This document shows, piece by piece, positions 11,081-23,791 of a stretch of 64,000 bases of DNA. The notes below the pieces were generated by a model. It was not told the origin of the DNA. It saw only the letters and a program-made list of their open reading frames with translations, and searched no databases. Each line of letters opens with the position of its first letter. Position 1 is the first letter of the stretch. Origin of the DNA: Proales similis. Lineage: Eukaryota > Rotifera > Eurotatoria > Ploima > Proalidae. The stretch covers positions 1,736,001 through 1,800,000 of the forward strand of contig JAGVRJ010000004.1 in the NCBI GenBank assembly GCA_019059635.1. The letters are read 5' to 3'. The position numbers and the translations under genes were made by a program.

Positions 11081-12955
11081 CTATGCATTCGAAGTAAAGC
11101 TAGTTAAACCCAATGTGAAGTCAGTGGCTTCAACGCTCGCAGTTCCTGTTACCATGCCCCCGGTGGATGAGGCAGTGGAAGGACCCTCGGTCTGGCTTGT
11201 TCCTTCAATGCTCGCAGTTCCTGTTGCCATGCCCCCGGTGGATGAGGCAGTGGAAAGACCCTCGGTCTGGCTTGTTCCTTCAATGCTCGCAGTTCCTGTT
11301 ACCATGCCCCCGGTGGATGAGGCAGTGGAAAGACCCTCGGTCTGGCTTGTTCCTTCAATGCTCGCAGTTCCTGTTACCATGCCCCCGGTGGATGAGGCAG
11401 TGGAAGGACCCTCGGTCTGGCTTGTTCCTTCAATGCTCGCAGTTCCTGTTACCATGCCCCCGGTGGATGAGGCAGTGGAAAGACCCTCGGTCTGGCTTGT
11501 TCCTTCAATGCTCGCAGTTCCTGTTACCATGCCCCCGGTGGATGAGGCAGTGGAAAGACCCTCGGTCTGGCTTGTTCCTTCAATGCTCGCAGTTCCTGTT
11601 ACCATGCCCCCGGTGGATGAGGCAGTGGAAAGACCCTCGGTCTGGCTTGTTCCTTCAATGCTCGCAGTTCCTGTTACCATGCCCCCGGTGGATGAGGCAG
11701 TGGAAGGACCCTCGGTCTGGCTTGTTCCTTCAATGCTCGCAGTTCCTGTTACCATGCCCCCGGTGGATGAGGCAGTGGAAGGACCCTCGAGCTGGCTTGT
11801 TCCTTCAATGCTCGCAGTTCCTGTTACCATGCCCCCGGTGGATGAGGCAGTGGAAAGACCCTCGGTCTGGCTTGTTCCTTCAATGCTCGCAGTTCCTGTT
11901 ACCATGCCCCCGGTGGATGAGGCAGTGGAAGGACCCTCGGTCTGGCTTGTTCCTTCAATGCTCGCAGTTCCTGTTACCATGCCCCCGGTGGATGAGGCAG
12001 TGGAAGGACCCTCGGTCTGGCTTGTTCCTTCAATGCTTGCAGTTCCTGTTACCATGCCCCCGGTTGAAGAGGCAGTGGAAAGACCCTCGGTCTGGCTTGT
12101 TCCTTCAATGCTCGCAGTTCCTGTTACCATGCCCCCGGTTGAAGAGGCAGTGGAAAGACCCTCGGTCTGGCTTGTTCCTTCAATGCTCGCAGTTCCCGTT
12201 GCCATGCCCCCGGTGGATGAGGCAGTGGAAGGACCCTCGAGCTGGCTTGTTCCTTCAATGCTCGCAGTTCCCGTTGCCATGCCCCCGGTGGATGAGGCAG
12301 TGGAAGGACCCTCGAGCTGGCTTGTTCCTTCAATGCTCGCAGTTCCTGTTACCATGCCCCCGGTGGATGAGGCAGTGGAAAGACCCTCGGTCTGGCTTGT
12401 TCCTTCAATGCTCGCAGTTCCTGTTACCATGCCCCCGGTGGATGAGGCAGTGGAAGGACCCTCGGTCTGGCTTGTTCCTTCAATGCTCGCAGTTCCCGTT
12501 GCCATGCCCCCGGTGGATGAGGCAGTGGAAGGACCCTCGGTCTGGCTTGTTCCTTCAATGCTCGCAGTTCCCGTTGCCATGCCCCCGGTTGTTTCTTTAT
12601 TTCTCTTTGAAGTATATTCTCTTGTGTCTATTTTTATAGTTGTTGTAGGGGCTTGGGTTGTTGTAGGATCTTGAGTAGTAGTTTCTTCAACAGTTGTTTC
12701 GGGTATTTCGATTATTTGTGCTTCTGTTCGTTTTACACAATGACTGTATGTTGATTTTAACAACACAATTCCTATCTTTTATTAGATAGTCATTTTCTAT
12801 GGTTTTTTTCTCTGCTTACTTGAATTATTTTGTCTTAGTTGGTCTAGAAGGTTTATTTCCGTTGTATTTCCATTCGCTTGGGTTATGGTCAATAGAAACA
12901 TTGTTAGGAATACATTTTCACGATATAAAAACTTGATCGCATTTTTCGCCACCAT
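11081..12955 (-). CDS. secreted mucin-like protein of tandem 25-residue repeats
   Basis: Exon 1 begins at 12955 with MVAKNAIKFLYRENVFLTMF and continues through a hydrophobic run to TQANG, a plausible signal peptide. It ends TCA A|GTAAGC. Exon 2 starts after ATAG and is in phase (A+GA). It encodes a Thr-rich linker (TTVEETTTQDPTTTQAPTTT), then twenty Ser/Thr/Gly-rich repeats of consensus GTASIEGTSQTEGPSTASST plus GGMVT, and a short tail ending LGLTSFTSNA. There is no Cys domain and no membrane anchor, so the mature protein is essentially one O-glycosylatable rod, which fits mucus, cuticle or adhesive secretion. Function is inferred from composition only. The repeats are so uniform that copy number probably varies between individuals. 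Confidence 0.75.
11145..12590. repeat. 75-bp coding minisatellite, 20 copies
   Basis: The phrase around CCTGTTACCATGCCCCCGG recurs every 75 bp; first and last occurrences are 1425 bp (19 periods) apart. Copies differ at a handful of positions (ACC/GCC, GGACCC/AGACCC, GGTCTG/GAGCTG, GTGGAT/GTTGAA). Because 75 is a multiple of 3 and no stop occurs in the unit, long frames are open on both strands; only the minus-strand frame has a signal peptide and mucin composition. The array is much more GC-rich than its surroundings. Confidence 0.95.
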
Positions 12956-13046
12956 TTTTTCTGGTTAGTGTTAGAATGAATATTTCCTGCTTCTTATGCA
13001 TTCTTTTTTATCGAAAATCAATCAAGAATGTTTTTCAAAGTTTATT

Positions 13047-13130
13047 TGTGGTTCGATTTATACATGTTCAAAGAAAACCATTCCAATTTCGGATTTTCGC
13101 TTTTCTCATCATTCAGCATTTTCGCCCACA
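13047..13130 (-). promoter_or_regulatory. candidate SECIS element in the TGR 3' UTR
   Basis: About 90 nt after the TAA, the minus strand has an outer TGTGG/CCACA pair (13130 and 13047 ends), an ATGATGA (13112-13106), a GAAAA/TTTTC helix, an apical CCGAAATTGG with unpaired A residues, and TTGA at 13071-13068. The 34 nt between ATGA and TTGA suits the eukaryotic SECIS core. The lower helix is imperfect, so this is a candidate only. Confidence 0.4.
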
Positions 13131-13156
13131 TTCTTTATTTGGTTTATCGATTGATA

Positions 13157-13213
13157 CACAACTGTTCGACTCAACTCGGCACTATTTGTTTAGCGTCTCG
13201 AGGAACAGTTGTG
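13157..13213 (-). promoter_or_regulatory. hairpin just 3' of the Sec UGA, possible selenocysteine redefinition element
   Basis: On the minus strand CACAACTGTTC (13213-13203) and GAACAGTTGTG (13167-13157) form a perfect 11-bp stem with a 35-nt loop that can itself pair CTCG with CGAG. The stem starts 8 nt after the UGA and overlaps the start of the 3' UTR. Stem-loops placed a few nucleotides after UGA stimulate Sec insertion in genes such as SELENON. It has no SECIS quartet, so it is not the SECIS itself. Confidence 0.55.
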
Positions 13214-13215
13214 AT

Positions 13216-16083
<2,868 letters not shown>

Positions 16084-16746
16084 TTTTTATTATTGCTACC
16101 TGAATCTTATCTAAATAATAAGCCGGGTTACAAGCAGTTGTGAAAGAAATTTCCAATTGAGCGGTACTTCCACAAAATGCTCTACTTTTTTTAAAAACGT
16201 TTGATGTAATTGAGGATGAAGAACACTTTGAGAATTTGTTGCTGAATATAAACTCTCTGCTTGATATTGGAACCAATCTTCCGCTGCATGAAATATGAAT
16301 CTTGTGATATTGAGAGATGCGAAGCGTATGCCTCAGCATTTTAAATATGAATTGAGATGACAGTGATACAGCAGATATCGTCCTTATCGCACGGTCTGGC
16401 TTGCCTTTTTTACATTAAAGTACTAGTAGCTGTCGTGCTCTCTGTGATGCCATAATGTATGAAGCAAAATGCAAAAAAAATGTAATCTCAACGAAGCAAA
16501 TAAACGTTTACAAGCTCTGAGGCCAAGCTCAAACTCAAACGTGAAGATTAAGATACGATAGAATATTTTGTTTATTAAAAGACAATTATAGGAGGTTGTG
16601 CAGAGATATAATTTTATTGTCGACTCGATTATTAAACCAAGTTTGATTTGATTGTCTCTTTTCGAAAACAGCCTCATAATAAATTGTGGTATTAATTATT
16701 AAATTTTGCTTTGAATAAAGCTCAAACTAAAACCCTGGCCCAATTT
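16084..16746. other. upstream region of TGR and 3' flank of FAN1
   Basis: Presumed 5' UTR and promoter of TGR (minus strand) and the 3' UTR of FAN1. A 93-residue frame at 16058-16339 with a basic, Ser-rich N-terminus could tempt one to call a mitochondrial leader, but it is in another frame than TGR and no intron of usual size joins them. No other feature seen. Confidence 0.5.
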
Positions 16747-19373
16747 TTAAATGCTCAGTCTCTTAGAGCTTGAGCCTTTTACTCGGCACACCTCACAGCA
16801 AAACGAATTCCGCATCAAAAAATCGAGCCAGACTTCTTGTTTCTTTGACAAACGATCTCCAGGGCCCTTGACTTCGACAAATTTACATCTTCTAGTTTGA
16901 GAACACCACAAGATTAGATCAGGGCCTCCGCTTCGGCAATGACGAAAATTCTTGCACATGTAATCACAAAGACTAACAAGATGCTCATTAGTAAAACACC
17001 TGATTAGCTCATTTAGTTCTTGTACGTCTTTAAACAGGTCCCAATTAATAAGCGCGCATTCGACACCATTGTAAGAGTTCCAGATATCCTCGATTTGTCT
17101 GCAGATTTCATCCAAAGACATGCTAAGCATATTATTCAGCTTCTTGTCGATCTTTTCTTTCCTGTTAATGTAAAAGTGTTCGGTCTGCAAATCAAGAGGC
17201 ACTGACTGAAATCTGTCAATGAAAACGTCAGATATACTATCGTCAAAGATTATATCCCAAAAGAGTAAAGCGAATACAAATCTTAAACTTTGAGTTTCGG
17301 CATGCTTGCCATTAGTAAACGATTGGTTGTTTTTGTAATATTCGAGGGCCAGTTCTTCTACAGATATATGAATCGAAGATTTTGAGTTAACTTCTGCGAA
17401 TTCGTCCAAGTTTTCCTCTTTGAGAAAACGTGAATGCCGAATGAAAATATTTTTACGTCCAGGAATAATTTCACTTTGAAATAACGACCCCTCGATGGTG
17501 ACTTCGGGAGCCGATATAATTTTGAATTCATATTGACTGATGTCTTCCAACTCATTTTTTAGATGATCGATTTTTAAGTACCTCTTTGTTTCTTTCATTC
17601 TAATAAGTCTCTCGTAGAGAGACAAGCGACCTACTCTGGATTGTATGCATTCAGTTTCGATACCCAATTTAAGAAAAGCAATTGCTTTTTGCGGCTCTTT
17701 TAGGTGTGTTTCATAGTTTATAGCAAGTCTTTCGCACCACTTCCATCTTGAATAAACCATGTAAATGCTTTGTCGTTGTAACAAAAACTCTAGCAGCTCA
17801 CAAGCTTGCTTAAATTTCTTGAGCTTTTGAAGCACTTCGTTGGCAAAAAGAGAAATGAGTTTGCATTGAATCCAACCAGCAGTGAACGGCCTTAAATAAA
17901 CAGGCAAGCCTGAGTCGTGTAGAAGATTGCTGGAATCAATTATTCTTTGTTTGATTGATTCAATATTTGGCTCTATCAAATCACAAGCTTTATCAAAGTG
18001 TTTTTGATTGATCAAAGAGCTAAGTTCAGTAAGCTGCTCAGCAGCTTCGTGATAGCTAGAAAACATGGAAAAAATTTTTAAGATCGTTCTAGAGTTTTTT
18101 AGCTATGAGATTATCATACTTTAGAAACGAATCACGACTGCTGAAAATGCGCTGTGAGATTCTGGTCGAATAGTTCATGTATTTGACTTTTCCGATATTT
18201 TCCAACAATATTTGGGTTCTTTGAATTTCTTTTATGAAAAAGAGTTTGAGGTAGAAGAAATTGCAAGTTCTTACAAGCTCAGTTGACCGGTTTCGTTCGG
18301 ATTTATTCGCTGACTACTTGACAGAGTGTATAGCATAAATAAGCGAATGAAAACATTTCGTACTTTAGATTTGAGTTTATAACACTTGCCAATAATTGAC
18401 CTGCATTTGTTAAGGAAAAATACTTCTTGGGAAAAGCTGTCAGATTTGGCTGAAGTGAAATAACTCTTCAAAGTTCCTTGGGTTTTGGTGTGTGTTTCTA
18501 TCAGTTTTACCATTTCCGATCTTGTCTTCGGGCAGTTTTTTCCAGAACCCATTTTCATAGATTTGCACAGAATTTTTATTTGATCCAATGTCATGATTTC
18601 AAGGGCTTCAGTCAAATATTGGATGTTGTTGCCATCTTCCAGAAAGCCTTCCTTGACAAGAGTGTCCAACGAGTCCGATAAGTCTGGAATGATGCTTTCA
18701 TAGTTTATAAGGTCTTTGCTGATCCACCTTAATTTTCGTTGAAAAAGCCGAACATAGAGAGTTTGAGAAGATTCTTCGAAGAGTAAAATAATTTTTGAAA
18801 CTGCTCTATTTCTAGCTGAATACTTAGTCGTCTGTATTTACCTTTTAGACTAAAAAAAGATTGAATGACATTCTTATCCTGGTCATCAAGTAGATAAGAG
18901 TATTGATTATTGCAAAAAGAAAACTCCACAGCTTTTGTAAAATTTTCCAGAGGAAAATTACGCAAATCAGTTCCATATTGAACATGGAGGGTTTTCGCTT
19001 CGCTTTTGATTTCAATTTGCGAATCTGAACTAGGATTTGAGCTCGAACCATCAAATTCTTCAACCTTGTTGATGCAAGTTTCGTCTTTCGACTTCATCAA
19101 CTCGTGGCTAAAGGTCTTCTTTTTTTCCTCACTTATCTGTTTATCCTGATGGGAAATAGACTCATTTTTAGTACATTTAAATGAATTTGTAACAACTGCG
19201 TTTTTGAATGAGCCAAGACAGACAATTTCATCACGTGTGTCTTCATTATCGTTTTCGATTCCCATCGTCTGATTCTTTCCTCTCTTAATTAATTTTTCAT
19301 CCGAGTCGTGTGAGATTTTGGATTTTGATTCACTTGTGGTTCTTTTTCTCTTCTGTGAGCTTTTTCTGTTCAT
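16747..19373 (-). CDS. FAN1: Fanconi-associated nuclease 1
   Basis: Start MNRKSSQKRKR at 19373, a basic nuclear-type N-terminus. Exon 1 runs into YLLDDQDKNVIQSFFSLK and joins, across an intron of about 56 nt, to ESSQTLYVRLFQRKLRWI; together these match the FAN1 SAP-region signature. Next come LDTLVKEGFLEDGNN and a SAP-like helix pair, an exon with NYSTRISQRIFSSRDSFLKYDNL, the TPR-like region (HFDKACDLIEPNIE, LRPFTAGWIQCKL) and the C-terminal VRR-NUC domain. There, GGPDLILW and CKFVEVKGPGDRLSKKQ keep the catalytic Asp, Glu and Lys (PD..EVK). FAN1 is a 5' flap endo/exonuclease that unhooks interstrand crosslinks. I see no C2HC ubiquitin-binding zinc finger in the N-terminal 200 residues, which vertebrate FAN1 has. 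The gene lies just downstream of the TELO2 chimera on the same strand. Confidence 0.9.
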
Positions 19374-19605
19374 ATTCTTTTCTGATTTCTTTTAGTCTCT
19401 CTCAAAGCGCGTCTTAATTGAGTTGAGGCAATAATAGATGCTTCTCTTTATCAAGAAATAAAAATTTCTCAGTTTTTAACTTTTACTTTGCAAAAAATAT
19501 TTGCGGAAATATATTCTTTACAAGATCGACACAAACTTCAGCCTTTCTTCGGCATAGTTGATTGGTATCGTTCACCGAGACGGCTATCAACATGCAAATG
19601 AGATT

Positions 19606-22600
19606 TTAAACATACAAATAAGAATTAATCTTTTTACAATTAAGCCAGAGCAGGAGTTCGTCTATGTGTCGAATTAAACGAGGATTTTGAATTGTGGTAG
19701 GCCAGTTTATAACTGTAATTTGATACGCAGACAAAGTGGAATCGCGAACAGCTCTTGAATAGATATAGCTGAGGTAAATGAAGGCTTTAGGATTAAGGGC
19801 TATTTGACTTACACATCTAAGAAGTTGCGTGTAAACCAGAGAAAATCCATAAACGCAAGAAGCATGTTTTCGTAGTTCTTTTCCCGGCAAAGCAAGTATA
19901 AAAATTGATAAATTTTAAGATTGAAAAGAAGAAAACCTCTGTATGAACTGCATGGCTTTGAACCAACGCCAGATATTTTATTAAAACAGCGAGTAGCTCC
20001 TGGTCTTTATTCGTTAAATCGAGATAAGCTTGTTGGCTTAAGTGAATTGTCAGCTTATTCTTACAAAGGTGAATAATTTCAAATCATACCTGTCAAATTT
20101 ACTCAATAACGGAAAAAAGAAAAATCCAAGAAGCTGCTTTTTCCTACTTCTATTAACCACATTTTGGTGGCACTTTTTACCATTGTTCATTCTTCGTAAT
20201 TTTATCTGCAAATTTTTTATATTCAATTATCTGAAAGTTTTATTGATTTAAAGAGATAAGAAAATAAATCTTACCTTCTTTTCAAGTTCTTGGCTGAGAT
20301 ATTCTTTTCCAGGAGCGGAAATTCTTCGATTTATGGGAACGAGCCCTGACCCAGGAGGTTCAGATATCTTCTGTTTCTCTTCTTCTACGACATGTTCTGG
20401 TTCTTTCTGAATGTGTTCAACGGTCATTCCTAAAACCTGAAAAAATTCTGAATTATTCCTGAATTTTCTAGCTTTAAAGAGAATGACCAACCTTAAGAAT
20501 CTGATAACGCTGCGATATCGTGTAACCAGGATCATAAAAGCAGTTGCTCAGAAAAAGTGCAGTTTCTTTTGGAATATGAATTCCAATGCAGACCATAGAG
20601 TTTATCCGTTGCAATTCAAGCTCCGTATCGTAAGTTTGAGATTTTGACAATAAAACTTTTAAAAATTCTTTCCCAATCTATAAAGCATCTTGTTTAAGAG
20701 CCAAGATAAACGGAACTCGCAAGAATAAGCTTAAGACTTACTTCTTTCAACTCTTCTCGGGATTCTTCACACATTTTTTGAAAGTTTTCCAATGCTTCCT
20801 TAATAGAATCCGGATTTTCTTCGTTAACCAACGCTTAAACATCATGACCCTTGGTTTACTCAGTTCCATGAAAATTTTCAAATATCTCTCTTACCATCCA
20901 GACACTCGCGAGGAAATTTTGGTCGAACTCTAAGATTGTTTTTTAAAGTGGCCGTGATTGGAATCAGAGGCTCTTCATCATCGCTGTCCACAATGGCTTC
21001 TTCTATTTTAAGATCTCGGTTTTCGTATACAATATCTACCGGCTTGTGATCGGCACTAGTCATCGCTTCAAGATTTTTGTTGATTTTGCTAGGCCCTTCG
21101 TATGCAGACAAAGAATTGAAATTATTGGAAATGTTGATTAAAGATTCTATTTCAGGAGGCGGGTCCTTGAATGATCATTAAAATCTTTTCTAGGTAGTTC
21201 TTATAACTTATGATGCTTTACCTTTAAAAGATTTGATTCATCAAAATTTAAGTTGTGATTCTCTAAATGATTCATCAGCCTTCCTCCAATCAAAATCCCA
21301 ATCATCTTTAATTGCGTTAAGGCAGATTTTAGATGCAAATTTACTGCCTCCAACAGCTCTGCCAATGAGACTTAATTCGATCAACAATAAAAAAAGTTTC
21401 AAGTAACCAATACGCAAAAACTCACTTTTCTCTTTGATCGCTGCCTTGTTAATAAGTGAGTAAGAAATCAATAAGCTTTTGCTTATTCTCAAATGATTTT
21501 CAACGGATAAGTTTTTGATCGTTATTTGCTGACACCAAATTTTGAAGCTTCGCCTTAAAACCTGTATTTATATCTTATAAAGAAATTTCTCCATCTCCTT
21601 ATCGAATCGATGGAAAACATACCGTTTCCAAGTAATGATCTTTGGTCGAATGCGAGTGAATGTAAAAAATTAAAATTCTCAGTGCGTGCTTAATAATGTA
21701 AATAATTATTTGATTATTTGAACTATTTAGCTTGAGGTAAGACTTGAGCTAAAACTCAACTTACATCCGATGTTGAACGGGAAAATATGAACTTTTCATG
21801 GAGAAGAAATTTGTAATGATTATTTAAGGTGTCAAATTTTCCAAGTAGCATGAAAATGTCTTTCGAACTATTCAAACGATTGATAAGATAATTATAAACC
21901 TATCGTATTCTTTTTAACTTTTACCAAGAGGCACATTCCACAAGAGCAAACAGGAAATTCTCCGCATGGCATGAAGATAGGTTTGCGAATAAAAGGCGCG
22001 AAAGTTTTACCCAGACCTCGTTTTGATAGCAGTAAGCCAAACATTTTTTTAAGAGCTCATTAACGATTATGTCTAGAGAGCAGCTAGAAATATCAAATGC
22101 TAGATTAATATGAAAGCTTCACAAATTTACTTGAAAATCCCAGAAAACATATTTTTCCTGTAATCACTGAAAATATGCTTAAGTTGAATAGATCAGGTTC
22201 GGTAGAAGATTTAATTTGAACAGCATTCTCGAAAGTCGCAATCATGTCTTGGCATACAATTTGAAAATAGCTATCTAAGTCAAATCTTCCATAATAAAGG
22301 TTAAAATTATTCGAAAACTTATAAAAAAAAACGAAAATTAAACGAATGATTCTTATACTTTTCATCGTTCAAGAAGGCTTGTTGAAATAAGAACGGAAAA
22401 TTTGTTATAACTTGTGCCAACTTTTCACCATTTGGGATTTGAGGATTTAACTCGGTACTGAGTATATATGAGAAAAGTAAACTTCTTATGCCTCTCTTTT
22501 TTATGAACGAACTCGCTAGTTTGTATGCTAGCTCACGCTCAAAATCTAGTCTAAATATAGAGAGATGATTTTCAACGCATAAGCATTTCAAAGCTGTAAC

Positions 22601-23585
22601 TGGCAAAATAATTACTTGGATGACTTAAGCACCTGATGAATTTGAAGCAGCAAATAAGCCGGGCATCCTTGAATATATGTTTTAATAAAGTCAATTTGAA
22701 CTTGAGCGAAGTTCCAATCTTGCTTTGCACAATCGTGACTTTTGATAATAAACGAGGCAAATTCCCCCAACAATCTTAACTGGGAAGATTTCTTTGATCC
22801 CTTGCCAGCGATTGAATCAGTTCCTATCGAACCATTTCTGAATATATAAGGGACGGTTGACTGGCCGGTCTGCTGGGCTAGCAGCTCTCTGACTTGGGCT
22901 CCGTCGACTTGAAGGAGATGAAAAGACCCGTAAAAGCCAAGATTAACTGTGCTTACCGAGCTTATCCAGGTACACACTCTGAACGCTTTCGCCGATAGCG
23001 TTGAACAGCTCCCGGGTCTTGGCGCAAGCGGCGCAGGATATTTCCGAAAAGACAACGATGCGGTTCTCTTGGAGAACGCGGGCGACAAAGTCGGCAGCAG
23101 GTTCGCCCTCGGCTCTTTTCACTTGGTTCAAGTTGTCCTCGTCGGGCTCTAAACGAATGGAGAATCGGCAAATTGAGTCTGATTCTCGACGGCGTCCGGG
23201 CAGCTGCTTACTTGTGCTCAGCAAAAGGCTCAAGCGGCCATCTTTTTGGGCTTGTGAAGTGTCGTCATAGCCGCCAAGGTGAATGCCGTTTATGAATACA
23301 TTCGGCACAGTGGTCTGGCCGGTTTTGGTGATAATGTAATTCTTCACTTGGTCACCGTTTTCTGCAAAGCAAATCTGGTTATCGAGGCTGAGAGGGGTGG
23401 GCGTAGACGCGAAAAGCGGTACCAATTTGATCTAATTCAATTGCTACGAACTTTTCGCCCAGCTCATTGAAGATTTCTTTCACATTGGCGCACCAAGGAC
23501 ATGTCGTCTTTGAAAATATCAAAACTCGAGTCTCCCTTATAAGCTTCTCGGTTTCTGCTTCAACTTGCTCTAAGATAGGCGGCAT
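19606..23585 (-). CDS. TELO2: chimeric gene: glutaredoxin head of TGR fused in frame to TELO2
   Basis: The 5' part (23585-22841) duplicates TGR: exon a 23585-23423 and exon b 23361-22957 encode Grx1 and most of Grx2. Exon c (22907-22616) begins as TGR ([22 protein letters not shown]) and at 22841 turns without a stop into RNGSIGTDSIAGKG and TELO2 sequence (LLGEFASF, DWNFAQVQIDFIKTY, CPAYLLLQIHQ). Exon d starts at 22550 (phase 2) with KLDFERELAYKLASSFIKKRG. Later TELO2 blocks: RFDLDSYFQIVCQDMI, ITGKICFLG, the acidic VDSDDEEPLIPI, RVRPKFPRECLDG, FYDPGYTISQRYQILKVLGM, FFFFPLLSKFD, and the C-terminus at 19606. TELO2 with TTI1/TTI2 stabilises ATM, ATR and mTOR kinases. No in-frame Met exists in the TELO2 part of exon c, so the TGR ATG is the likely start. 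Exons c-d are precise; the rest is approximate. Confidence 0.8.
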
Positions 23586-23589
23586 TTTT
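22841..23589 (-). repeat. duplicated block, derived copy inserted at the TELO2 5' end
   Basis: Second copy of the 15330-16087 block, 9 bp shorter, with both introns retained. It therefore arose by DNA-level duplication, not retroposition. Its left edge interrupts the first TELO2 coding exon and its right edge lies about 200 bp from the 5'-truncated CSTF3 on the other strand. Confidence 0.95.
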
Positions 23590-23791
23590 CGTCTGACTCA
23601 GCTCTATCCTTATTCTGAATGCTTTGAAATTTAATTGATTAGTTCAGTTTGCTTTCGCCAGTGAACCTTTTTATATGTCTTGTCAAATTTAATTTGCTTT
23701 CATTTTGAATAAAATTTTGTCTCGTTGGGTAGAAATTTAAGTAAAGATTAATTTTATGAGGTCAATAGTTTCTCGGGACTAGCGAGTATAA

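Noticed and set aside
11145-12590. CRISPR-like array of regular repeats
   Set aside because: Units are contiguous coding repeats without unique spacers, in a eukaryotic genome.
11067-12674. 535-residue plus-strand frame over the 75-bp repeats
   Set aside because: Antisense to a gene with signal peptide and mucin composition; it is open only because the unit is stop-free and a multiple of three.
13157-13213. The 11-bp hairpin as the SECIS element itself
   Set aside because: It lacks the UGA/GA non-canonical quartet on its 5' side, so it cannot form a SECIS core.
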